64,000 bases of DNA from Sphingopyxis witflariensis (GCF_002205635.1 NZ_NISJ01000007.1:1-64000); one strand, 5' to 3'; positions 1 to 7,804 are shown, counted from the first letter of the stretch. Program-made: numbers and translations. The notes: a model not told the origin generated them from the letters alone.

Positions 1-14
1 GCGCCGGAGGCCGT

Positions 15-77
15 TCCCTCGCCAGTGTTGCCCTCCGGTTCCGCTTCGCTCCACCTACGGCCAACACTGGCGAGGGA
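15..77. repeat. 16-bp perfect inverted repeat with 31-base spacer
   Basis: The arms TCCCTCGCCAGTGTTG (15-30) and its exact complement (62-77) face each other across 31 bases. A second smaller pair, CCGGAGG (4-10) and CCTCCGG (32-38), could fold alternatively. The structure ends about 45 bases before the place where the truncated DUF262 coding similarity begins, so it may be one end of the DNA that replaced the missing half of that gene. It is not a usable terminator because no T tract follows. An integron attC was considered and not supported because no proper core triplet motif is present. Confidence 0.6.
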
Positions 78-123
78 GGCGTCAATGCACTAACAATCCA
101 CCCGGACCACTCGGTGGGGGCCG

Positions 124-1734
124 GTCAAGGGCAAAGCGCTCAACCAAGCTGATTTTATAATGACATTGATGTCGGTCTTTTGGGAGGAGGGCCGCGTCGA
201 TCTGGAAGACTTCGCGCTGAAGGCCGCAATGCCAAGCGATGGACAGTCGTCCCCTTTCAACCACTTCTTGAAGCCCTCGCCGGACCAAATGCTACGTGCG
301 ACCGTCGGCCTCGCCTTAAAGCGCGCACGTTTGGAAAACGTCTACGGCGCTCTTCGCGGTCGGGATGCATCGACGGGCAGTGACAATCCGGAAAAGCGTG
401 ACGCACAATTTGCTTTGATGCGCGAAGCACAGACGGCAGTCCTTAACTTAGCGAACTGGCATCATTTCCTCGATGCTCTCAAGCTAGCGGGTTATCGAGG
501 GCAGAAAATGATCAGCTCTGAAGCTGCGATCATTTACTGTTATGTCCTCTATCTGATTGGCATCCGCGATTACGGGATTGACCGAGCTGTCATCCGGCAG
601 GTGATCGCAGAATTCTTCTTTATGGCGTCAATGACCGGGCGTTACACCAATTCACCTGAAACAAGATTTGAAGCCGATCTATCAAAAGTTCGAGATCTCG
701 CGGACGGAACGGCGTTTGTGTCTCGCCTGCGAGAGATATGTGCGACCACGCTGACGGGCGACTATTGGGATATAACGCTCCCGAGCCAGCTTGCCACCTC
801 CGCGGCCCGCAGCCCCTCACTTTTTGCCTATCAGGCTGCCCTTATAAAGCTGGATGCGCCCGTGCTTTTTAGCCCGATGAAATTGGCTGCGATGGTTGAC
901 CCGGCAATAAAGGGATCAAAGGCGGCGCTTGAACAACACCACCTCTTTCCGCGCGGCTACCTGGAAGAGGAAGGAATTAAAGACTTCAAAATCATCAACC
1001 AGATTGCGAACTTTGCTCCGGTGGAATGGCCGGCAAATATCAAGATCGGAAAGCAAGCACCGGCGAATTACGTGCCCGCGCTTGATGCCGCCATGTCAGC
1101 AGCGGACCGAGAGCGCGTATATAAACTGCATGCCCTTCCGCCAGTGTGGTGGGATATGAACTATGAAGAATTCCTTGTGGCGCGGCGACTACGCATGGCG
1201 CAAGTGGTTCGCGAGGCGTGGGAAGCGCTAATTGGAGACACCAAGACCGAACCCTCTCCTCCGCCCAGCGTCGCAGAATTGATCGCGGCCGGTGAGACGG
1301 GCGCAATTGAATTTAAATCCACGTTGCGGACGAATCTGCATACCGGCCAGCACGACGAGAAGATTCACCTCTCAGCGCTCAAGACAATTGCGGGGTTCCT
1401 AAACGCACAAGGTGGCACTCTTCTAATTGGGGTTGCGGATGATGGGGAAGTTTTAGGTCTTTCCGCCGATGGATTCCCGAACGATGACAAGATGGGCTTG
1501 CATTTGGTCAATCTGGTCAAGGATCGCATTGGTGACGTATTTCTTCCGTACGTGCACCAGCATTTTGAGGACCAAGACGGCGAACGCGTTTTGACTATCA
1601 GATGCGAAAGAGGTCCGAGGGCTGCCTTTGTGAAGGATGGTAATCAGCAACGATTTTTTGTGCGGGGCGGGAATGCAACGACTGAGCTGTCAGGAAACAG
1701 CGTTATGGATTACGTCAAGCAGCGGTTTGGATGA
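124..1734 (+). pseudogene. N-terminally truncated GmrSD-type (DUF262/HNH) protein with C-terminal AlbA_2 domain
   Basis: The open frame from ATG 160 encodes 524 residues. It starts with a segment typical of the second half of DUF262 (GmrSD type IV restriction-like) proteins, ending in an HNH-like block, QHHLFPRGYL near residue 261 with a following NxIANF motif. Residues from about 370 to the end form an AlbA_2 (Schlafen AlbA-like) domain with GAIEFKSTLR and GGTLLIGVADDG. The DUF262-like reading continues upstream of the ATG as VKGKALNQADFI (124-159) and reaches a stop at 91-93. The preceding ParB/Srx-like domain with its DGQQR-type motif is absent. I therefore read this as a fragment whose 5' half was lost near base 120. 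The base composition looks less GC-rich than the rest of the window, which fits transfer. Residual expression from ATG 160 cannot be excluded. Confidence 0.65.
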
Positions 1735-1837
1735 CCGAATGGTCCTCGGTTGCTTGGCGAAACCGCGAGGCACCGCGTCGAGCGCGTGAAGCATGCGTAA
1801 AATCATGTCTGAGATGCTCGCCATTCAGCTAGGCAGC

Positions 1838-1930
1838 GGGGCCGCGATGCTACGCATCGGACCCGTAATCCAGATACACACCTCACGCACGGGCGCATAA
1901 CGGTTTTCTGCCACTTTTTGAGAGTGCGAT
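1838..1930. repeat. Inverted-repeat copy A flanking the mucR-like gene
   Basis: Bases 1838-1894 match the complement of 2726-2783 with about 50 of 57 positions identical. A weaker match continues to about 1930, including a TTTCTGCCACTTTTT block that resembles the complement of 2693-2713. Each copy contains a small hairpin, CGATGC-GCATCG. Translated on the appropriate strand, both copies give the near-identical peptide VREVCIxIxGPMRSIAA, so very short reading frames here are by-products of the repeat and not genes. Confidence 0.7.
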
Positions 1931-1983
1931 CCGACTACACTCTGGCCGCCCGAGCAGGAAAGCACGGTTTTTAGCCGTTGTCC

Positions 1984-2004
1984 GAGAGTGCGATCCGCAC
2001 TCTC
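1984..2004. terminator. Hairpin downstream of the mucR-like gene
   Basis: GAGAGTGCG and CGCACTCTC form a 9-bp perfect stem with a 3-base loop, starting about 11 bases past the stop codon of the leftward regulator gene. The position fits a transcription terminator, but the following bases are not U-rich, so the assignment is weak. A second partial copy, GAGAGTGCGATCCG, lies at 1920-1933. Confidence 0.35.
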
Positions 2005-2014
2005 CGGGGCGAGG

Positions 2015-2458
2015 CTATTTGGCTTTGGTGCGTCCGCGTGCGGCGGGCTTTCGTCCACCGCCACGCCCCTTCGTTCCCAGTCCGATTTCCTTCGCGAGCA
2101 CACGCCGACGTTCCGAATAATTCGGCGCGACCATCGGATAATCCTTCGGCAAGTTCCACTTGGCGCGATACTCGTCGGGCGTCATCTCGAAGTTGGTCAT
2201 CAGGTAACGCCGCATCATCGTCAGCTTCTTCCCGTCCTCAAGACAGACGATGTAATCCGGCTTAACCGACGAGCGGATCGAAACTGCCGGTTCCTGTTTG
2301 ATTTCGGGAACATCGGCGCTGCCAAGGCCCGCGAGCGCATCGTGTACCGACCGAATGATTAGCGGGATGTCCGATATGGCGACGCTGTTATTGCTGACAT
2401 GCGCGGCGACGATATCGGCGGTCAGCGTGACCAAGGTTTCGGAATCTTCCATCGTCAT
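2015..2458 (-). CDS. MucR/Ros-family transcriptional regulator
   Basis: This 147-residue protein matches the Ros/MucR family, whose members bind AT-rich operators and control exopolysaccharide and cell-cycle genes in alphaproteobacteria. The core DYIVCLEDGKK, the MTPDEYRAKWNLP block and the DYPMVAPNYSE block are all present (about residues 68-120), followed by a basic Gly/Arg/Lys tail. The canonical zinc ligands C-x2-C ... H-x3-H are mostly missing: the second Cys is Asp and the His positions read Tyr and Asn/Phe, as in zinc-less Ros homologues. There are two possible ATGs (2458 and 2452) behind AAGGA. The gene sits between long inverted repeats inside the tRNA-Thr island, so it may regulate island genes or be unrelated cargo. 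Confidence 0.85.
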   Translation of the reverse strand: MTMEDSETLVTLTADIVAAHVSNNSVAISDIPLIIRSVHDALAGLGSADVPEIKQEPAVSIRSSVKPDYIVCLEDGKKLTMMRRYLMTNFEMTPDEYRAKWNLPKDYPMVAPNYSERRRVLAKEIGLGTKGRGGGRKPAARGRTKAK

Positions 2459-2808
2459 TTTCCTTCGCGACCTAACCTATTTCAACTGCGCACCTAGCAG
2501 CACAATGCGGTCTGAACAACGGCGTGACTGGCGCGACCGGCGAAGCAAGGCGTCACCACACGCCTTCGAGAAGAGCGACTGATCCGCCGCTCCATTTCTC
2601 GGTCTCCCGTCCATAGAGGTGCCGGAGCGCTGCCTCCAAACGTGGCGGAAAACCGAGACTTTTTAGGCAGCGCCAAAACGAGGCAGCGGATAGGCAGCTC
2701 GAAAAGTGGCGGAAATGCTGCATTCACCCGTGCGTGAGGTGTGTATCCAAATTGTGGGTCCGATGCGAAGCATCGCGGCCCGGCAACATAACGGTTTGGG
2801 GCTGGGTA
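2459..2808. other. Non-coding stretch between mucR-like gene and nucleotidyltransferase-HEPN gene
   Basis: I see no convincing gene in these 350 bases. They contain the upstream region of the mucR-like gene, two copies of GTGGCGGAAA (about 2643 and 2706), and inverted-repeat copy B at the right-hand end. Short open frames here lack family resemblance and a ribosome-binding site. Confidence 0.6.
2690..2783. repeat. Inverted-repeat copy B flanking the mucR-like gene
   Basis: The best-conserved part, 2726-2783, is the complement of copy A (1838-1894), differing mainly in an 8-base central block. It includes the hairpin CGATGCGAAGCATCG. The 11-mer CATAACGGTTT follows both copies in the same orientation (1896-1906 and 2787-2797), which is unusual because the copies themselves are inverted. 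Together the copies bracket a unit of about 950 bases containing the regulator. Confidence 0.7.
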
Positions 2809-3753
2809 TCAGATGGGAGCGAGGGGAGGATTCTGACCCGCGAACGCTTCGAGTTCAGCGATGCGTTCGGAACAAATGGCGTGGACCGCGCGACCCAATT
2901 CCTCAACGCAGCCGCCGAGCCATTGCAGTTCATCCTCGGTGATGCGGAAGTGCTTCGAATAGCGGGCCTTCACATAGGCCTCTTTCAGTTTCTCAAAGCG
3001 CCCCCGATCCTCGCGTCGTTCACGAGGCCAAGCGTCGACCAGCCGCATATCAAGCCGCTCAGCTTGGGTGCGAAGGAAAGCGAGGTTGTGGACGTGCGGA
3101 GTGTAGAACGTGCGAACCAGCAAAACGCAGTGGTAAAGCCGCTCCGTCGCTTGATGCATCAGGAAGGCCGCTAGTTTCGTTTTCCCACTGGCGATGGCGT
3201 CGTTCGCACTGCCGTGAAAGTCAGAGGCAGTGGGAAACCACTCTTCGAAATACTCCCGCGCCATCGTGAGCGCCTGCTCGGGCGTTTTTGGCTTCGGGGT
3301 GTGGAGCGGCTTGTCGTCGAATTCGTGCAGGGCAATGCCGTCTTTTGCTACGTCCATGAAAAAGTAGCGGCCGTGCGCCAGCCCGTCGTTCACCTCCTGT
3401 AAGGTGTGGACGATGAAGTTGACCGGCGTGTGAAGTGTCCTGTCGATCGCCAGCTCCCGAATGAGCCGGTCTTCGAGTTTCAACCAATAATCGACGCGTT
3501 CGGTCAGCCGCTTGTCGTTGACGATGATCAGCAAATCGAAGTCTGACCGATAACCCTTGGCGGTGTGCGGCTCGTCCACCCAACCGCCGCGCGCATAACT
3601 GCCATAGAGGATGATCTTGTCGATCCGGCCCTTCTTCTTCCAGCTCATCGTGCCGAGTGCGAGCGCGTCCTCAAACTCTTCGAAGATGATCTGCTTCACG
3701 CGTTCAAGTTCGCGCTGCTTGTTCGCCGGAAGATGATCGAGGTCGGTTTTCAT
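2809..3753 (-). CDS. Nucleotidyltransferase-HEPN fusion protein (MNT-HEPN)
   Basis: The protein has 314 residues. The N-terminal half is a polymerase-beta-type minimal nucleotidyltransferase, with LYGSYARGG near residue 49 and the metal-binding SDFDLLI near residue 71, separated by a longer insert than usual. Residues from about 170 to 300 are a HEPN domain with a helical FLMHQATERLYHC segment and KARYSKHF. In two-gene MntA/HepT toxin-antitoxin systems the MNT partner AMPylates and silences a HEPN RNase; here both are on one chain. The HEPN motif reads R-x3-H rather than R-x4-6-H, so RNase activity is uncertain. The gene lies within the tRNA-Thr island with an integrase, which fits a defence or stabilisation cargo. 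That role is inferred. Confidence 0.8.
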   Translation of the reverse strand: MKTDLDHLPANKQRELERVKQIIFEEFEDALALGTMSWKKKGRIDKIILYGSYARGGWVDEPHTAKGYRSDFDLLIIVNDKRLTERVDYWLKLEDRLIRELAIDRTLHTPVNFIVHTLQEVNDGLAHGRYFFMDVAKDGIALHEFDDKPLHTPKPKTPEQALTMAREYFEEWFPTASDFHGSANDAIASGKTKLAAFLMHQATERLYHCVLLVRTFYTPHVHNLAFLRTQAERLDMRLVDAWPRERREDRGRFEKLKEAYVKARYSKHFRITEDELQWLGGCVEELGRAVHAICSERIAELEAFAGQNPPLAPI

Positions 3754-3804
3754 GCTGGCGGCACCCTGTCGAGACGGCGGCTGATTGGCAAGTTAGAAGC
3801 GCCG

Positions 3805-4062
3805 TCAGCGGCGCCAGAATTGCCACCAAGAATGGTTCTTTTCCGTTGGACAATCGTCCACCTGCGCGAGTGCCCGCCACATATGGCATTCGACTTCAAT
3901 GATGCTGATATCGTGTTTGTCGGCAAGTTCGCGGTATGTCAGATCCTCGACAACATGGCCGAGGAAGATCGCGCGCTGCATCGGCATCATGCGGTCAACG
4001 GCGCGTTCGTAACGACGCAGCCTGCGCCGCTCGTCCGCGCTCAACGTGCTTCCGCCGAACAC
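3805..4062 (-). CDS. Small sigma-70 region 4-like helix-turn-helix protein
   Basis: This 85-residue protein has an RYERAVDRMMPMQRAIF segment followed by LTYRELADKHDISIIEVECHM, the shape of sigma factor region 4 (helix-turn-helix for the -35 element). It has no region 2, so it cannot act as a full sigma factor. It ends in an aromatic, basic tail, WWQFWRR. Its GTG start at 4062 lies one base after the integrase stop codon, so the two are almost certainly co-transcribed. A role in controlling integrase, excision or island genes is plausible but not shown. Confidence 0.7.
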   Translation of the reverse strand: MFGGSTLSADERRRLRRYERAVDRMMPMQRAIFLGHVVEDLTYRELADKHDISIIEVECHMWRALAQVDDCPTEKNHSWWQFWRR

Positions 4063-4063
4063 C

Positions 4064-5281
4064 TTAGCCTCGCATCAAATCGAGCTGCACGACGTCGGCG
4101 CCGTCGCGGAGCTTGTCGAGGTAATCGGACCACCATTGCGCCATGCGGACGCGCTCGTCCCAAAAGGTGCCGCGATTATATGCCGAGCGAACGCGGTCGG
4201 GATCGTGGTGCGCGAGCGATTTCTCGATGGCGTCGGGATGCCAGCGCCCGGACTCGTTGAGCAGCGTGCTAGCGACCGCGCGGAAGCCGTGCGCGGTCAT
4301 CTCTTCATTGGTATAGCCGATCCGGCGCAGCGCCTGATTGAGCGTGTTCTCGCTCATCGTCTTTTTTGGCGTGTGGAAGGCCGGGAAGAGGTAGGTGGAC
4401 GGATGCTGGAGCGACTGGAGTTCGCGCAGCAGTTCGACGCTCTGACGCGACAGGGGCGCGGTGTGGGGCCGCTTCATTTTCATCTTGGCGGCGGGAACGT
4501 GCCAGACCGCTTCGGCCAGATCGATGTCATCCCATTCGGCGGTGCGGATTTCGCCGGGACGCAGAAAGACATGCGCGGCCAGTTGCAAGCCGATCCGCGT
4601 TTCTACGCGACCAGTGTAGTCACCGATCGCGCGGAGCAGTTCGCCGACCTTTTTAGGTTCGAGGATGGCAGAGCGATGCTTGACCTTGGGAATGACCAGC
4701 GCGCCGCGCAGCACGTCGGCGTGGTTATACTGGGCGCGAAGCGTCGCGATGGCATAGCGAAAAACGCGGCCAGCGAATGAGCGGGTCCGCAGCGCCGTCT
4801 CGTGGTGTCCGCGCCGCTCGATCCGCTTGAGCGCCGCCAACAGCTCATGTGGCGACACTTCTGCGACCGGGACGTGGCCGATGTAGGGATTGAGGAGATC
4901 GCGGAACCAGCGCAGTTTGCTGATCGTAGCGGGGGACTTTCCCTCGACAGCCATCTTCTCAATATATTCGTCGGCAACGAGGCGGAACGTGTTGCGCGCC
5001 TCTGTCATAGCCTTGATCTTCGCTTCGCGCCGCTGCTTACCGGGATCGACGCCTTCGGCGATCTTCTTCCGGGCCTCGTCGCGCTTCTCCCGCGCGGCTT
5101 TCAGACTGACTTGTGGGTATTTCCCAAGCGCCAGCTTCTTCTCCCGGCCATCTGTCCGGTATTTGAGACGCCACAGGAGCGATCCGTTAGGTTGGACGAG
5201 GATAAACAGCCCGTCGGTATCGGACACCTTATAGGGCTTTGCCTTGGGCTTGAGATTTTGGATTTGAATGACCGTCAGCAT
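4064..5281 (-). CDS. Tyrosine recombinase/integrase, DUF4102 (P4-type)
   Basis: This 405-residue integrase has the N-terminal DUF4102 domain (KVSDTDGLFILVQ, ALGKYPQVSL), a central SAM-like arm-binding region, and a complete catalytic domain: Arg241 in RPGE, a Lys within KMKMKRPH, HGFR (331-334), His358 in LAHH and the nucleophile Tyr368 in SAYNR. The ATG at 5281 follows GGAG at a good distance. It reads away from the 3' end of tRNA-Thr, which begins about 170 bases upstream. This is the normal layout of a tRNA-targeting genomic island, with the cargo extending to the left past the window edge. Confidence 0.95.
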   Translation of the reverse strand: MLTVIQIQNLKPKAKPYKVSDTDGLFILVQPNGSLLWRLKYRTDGREKKLALGKYPQVSLKAAREKRDEARKKIAEGVDPGKQRREAKIKAMTEARNTFRLVADEYIEKMAVEGKSPATISKLRWFRDLLNPYIGHVPVAEVSPHELLAALKRIERRGHHETALRTRSFAGRVFRYAIATLRAQYNHADVLRGALVIPKVKHRSAILEPKKVGELLRAIGDYTGRVETRIGLQLAAHVFLRPGEIRTAEWDDIDLAEAVWHVPAAKMKMKRPHTAPLSRQSVELLRELQSLQHPSTYLFPAFHTPKKTMSENTLNQALRRIGYTNEEMTAHGFRAVASTLLNESGRWHPDAIEKSLAHHDPDRVRSAYNRGTFWDERVRMAQWWSDYLDKLRDGADVVQLDLMRG

Positions 5282-5448
5282 GGCAACTCCAATTCAGGAC
5301 TCGAACTGGTCAATCGCCGAAAAAATGGCCCCCAACGAGGGTCAGACAGCCACGGATTTGCGTGGACGCACACAGACGATCAACGCCTTGCGTATAGCAC
5401 ATCAGAGCTAAAAAATGAAGGTTTTCCGCCACTTATCGGGACGGGGAC
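5282..5448. other. Integrase leader / presumptive att region next to tRNA-Thr
   Basis: No gene is seen in these 167 bases. The 12-mer CAGGACTCGAAC occurs at 5295-5306 and again at 5461-5472, where it is part of the T-arm of tRNA-Thr. The copy next to the integrase start may be a residual tRNA fragment or an arm-type or attachment sequence. I could not find the full tRNA 3' end elsewhere to the left, so the other attachment site probably lies outside the window. Confidence 0.4.
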
Positions 5449-5524
5449 TGGTGCCGCTTACAGGACTCGAACCTGTGACCCCATCATTACGAATGATGTG
5501 CTCTACCAACTGAGCTAAAGCGGC
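5449..5524 (-). tRNA. tRNA-Thr (anticodon CGT)
   Basis: Read on the minus strand the sequence folds as a full cloverleaf. Acceptor GCCGCTT pairs with AAGCGGC, the D-arm is AGCTCAGTTGGTAGAGC, the anticodon stem CATCA/TGATG encloses loop TTCGTAA with anticodon CGT, and the T-arm carries GGTTCGAGTCC. The CCA end is encoded (5449-5451). An integrase gene lies just beyond its 3' end, so it is the likely integration target of the island to its left. Confidence 0.96.
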
Positions 5525-6225
5525 AACGAGGGGCGCCTCTACCAGCGCCCACGCACGAAGACAAGCGTCGTTGCGCGAGATTTTTCGTCCTGATCTTCTC
5601 CGTGATTTACGCGAATTTCCGGCAAGCCCGCCGCGACGAGACACATTCGACATATCCAACCCTGGGAGCCAACCGGCGATGCACACTCCCCCCTCCCCCA
5701 AACAAAGGAGCAGACGAAGAGTGCGAAAACCAAAGGAAGGAGGGCAGTCCCGCGCGTCCAATATCGAAAGCGACACTGTGAAAAGCCGCAGCGAGTGAAA
5801 CGCGGCCCCAAACCGAAGCCCATCGTCGAGTTTCCTATAGCGTTGGAAGATCCGTGGATCGATCCGCCAATCTTTCCCGAGGCCCTCACGCTCCACATGC
5901 GTCGGCATGGGGGCAAGGCGTTCGTTCGGTGGTGGGGGCGATGATATGCACTGCATCCATCGTGGAGGGCGGCGCGAAGCATGTCTTCGCGCCGCCTCTT
6001 TCCTTTTCGCGCCGCAGCGGGTCAACAACATCGGCGCCGTGCGGTCAGCCCGGTAAGTCATCATTGGACAAGAAAATGCGCCCTTGGCGCTGCCGCAGTC
6101 GCGGCGGCGTACGCGCGGCCCACCGTGAAAACGCGCGACCTCTGCCACCGTCGGTGTGCGCTCAATTGCGGCCGCGCTCCACTACCACAGCTTTGCCGCT
6201 AAAATGACGGGTGCGACATGGCTCG
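5525..6225. other. Gene-poor stretch between tRNA-Thr and integrase 2
   Basis: These 700 bases hold no recognisable gene apart from one weak 49-codon frame at 5795-5944. Codon structure is poor and frames are short on both strands. The stretch is probably decayed cargo of the element carrying integrase 2, or the original chromosome between two tRNA genes. No copy of the tRNA-Phe 3' end was found here, so the second attachment site was not located. Confidence 0.5.
5795..5944 (+). CDS. Possible small protein, 49 residues, unrecognised
   Basis: A GTG at 5795 opens a 49-codon frame giving a basic, proline-rich start (KRGPKPKPIVEFP) and ending RWWGR. The open frame continues upstream without ATG to a stop at 5603-5605, so a longer ancestral gene is possible. 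The ribosome-binding site is weak and I do not recognise a family. It may be a chance frame in a decayed region. Confidence 0.2.
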   Translation: MKRGPKPKPIVEFPIALEDPWIDPPIFPEALTLHMRRHGGKAFVRWWGR

Positions 6226-7464
6226 CTATGCCGCCTCCCGGCGGCCGCGCAATGCACCGAAGCGCCGATGAACGACCCTGCCGTCGGCTTGCAGCTCATC
6301 AAGGCGGTCCGACCAATAGCCCATCATCTTAACCCGCTCGGCCAAATGCTCGCCGCGTACATAGGCCCGGCGGACGTCATTGCCTTCGACATGACCGAGT
6401 TGGCGCTCGATGGCATCGGGATGCCATTTGCCGCTTTCGTTGAGAATCGTCGTCGCCATGGCGCGAAAGCCATGGGCGGTCATTTCGTCCTGCGCATAGC
6501 TGAGGCGCCGCAGCGCGGCATTGAGCGTATTGTCCGACATGGCGCGCTCCGCCGAACGCACGCTCGGGAACAGCAGTTTTCCATCACCAGTCATCGCGTC
6601 TAGCTTCTCGAACAAGGTCATGACCTGTTCGCTCAGCGGCACCTTGTGGATACGGCGCATCTTCGTCCGCTCGGCGGGAATGGTCCAGATGCCAATCTCG
6701 AAGTAGAACTCGGACCAGGAGGCGAGGCGAAGCTCGCCGGGCCGCATAAACAGGTGCGCGGACAGCAGCAGCGCGATCCTGACGATCTTACTGCCCTCAT
6801 ATCCGTCAATCGCACGCAGCAATTCGCCCACCTGCTTCGGATCGGTAATGGCCGCGCGGTGCGTGACCTTCGCGGGGATCAGCGCACCGCGAAGATCGGC
6901 GGCGGGATCGCGGTCGGCACGGCCTGTGGCAATCGCGTAGCGATAGAGCGTACTCAACGTCCCGCGGAGCCGGTTCGCGGTTTCATATCGCCCGCGCGCC
7001 TCGATCTTCTGCAAGACTTCGAGCAGTTCGGGCGCCGTGATGTTCCGCATGCGCAGCTTACCGAGCTGTGGCCGAGCCAGACCCATCAGCCAGCGGTTCT
7101 TTTCGATCGTGGACTCGGACCGGCCCGTCAATTTGAGACGGCGCACATATTCGTCCGCAAGTGCGTCGAAGCTCTCGCCGTCGAGACAGAGGGCCTTCGG
7201 CCTCTCGCGCCGCGCGGCCAACGGGTCTTCCCCGTTTGCGACGAGCCTGCGCGCCGCGTCGCGTTTGCCGCGTGCGTCGGCGAGGGTGACGTCGGGATAG
7301 ATGCCGAACGACATGGTTCGGCGCTTGCCCTCATAACGATAGTCGAATCGCCAGCGCGGCGATCCATCCGGGACGACGATCAGATACAGGCCGCGCTCGT
7401 CACACAGCTTATAGGGTGTGGCTTGCGACTTGGCACGGGCGACAGCGGCGGCGCTCTATGACAT
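6226..7464 (-). pseudogene. Second DUF4102 integrase, amber codon at position 3
   Basis: A well-placed AGGAG precedes ATG 7464, but the reading is ATG TCA TAG, a stop at 7456-7458. In-frame behind the stop the full DUF4102 domain follows (TPYKLCDERGLYLIV, SFGIYPDVTLADARG), then a complete catalytic domain with RPGE, a Lys in KMRRIHK, HGFR, LGH and the nucleophile Tyr in RRAYVRG. Between the stop and the internal ATG at 7314 there is no ATG, GTG or TTG in frame. Starting at 7314 would remove about 45 residues of the N-terminal domain. The gene is thus probably newly inactivated, unless amber suppression or a CTG start rescues it. It reads away from tRNA-Phe, about 170 bases upstream, mirroring integrase 1 and tRNA-Thr. 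Confidence 0.75.
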
Positions 7465-7633
7465 GGCGATGACTCCTGACGGTAACTAGCCTTTTTTAGC
7501 TACCGTAAACCATGCAAAATAGGGGCTGGGATGCAACAGGGCGCCCTGAGACGCCAAGGGTCAATAAGACTTTGCTTTCAAAGCAAAGGACTGTTTCTCT
7601 TGGGAAATTTTGAGATGTTCTGATGAGAACAAA

Positions 7634-7709
7634 TGGTGCCCGGGGACGGATTCGAACCGCCGACACTGCGATTTTCAATCGCATGCTCTACCAACTGAGC
7701 TACCCGGGC
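7634..7709 (-). tRNA. tRNA-Phe (anticodon GAA)
   Basis: On the minus strand acceptor GCCCGGG pairs with CCCGGGC, followed by a standard D-arm. The anticodon stem GCGAT/ATCGC carries loop TGAAA with anticodon GAA, and the T-arm is GGTTCGAATCC. CCA is encoded at 7634-7636. Integrase 2 starts about 170 bases past its 3' end, so it is a probable integration site. Confidence 0.96.
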
Positions 7710-7804
7710 AATGCCGCTGCGACCGGATGGTCGTGCTGGCGAGCGGCGGCTATAGGCACGGCTTTCGCGCATGTCCAGAGGCTTTGTTGCGGCTTTTTGC
7801 GTGC

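Noticed and set aside
1..100. Integron attC site
   Set aside because: The palindrome is suggestive, but the required core triplet motifs do not match (GTTAGTG instead of GTTRRRY) and no integron gene cassette layout is visible.
2812..2840. tRNA 3'-end fragment at the end of the MNT-HEPN gene
   Set aside because: The sequence slightly resembles a T-arm and acceptor, but the stem does not pair and it is coding sequence.
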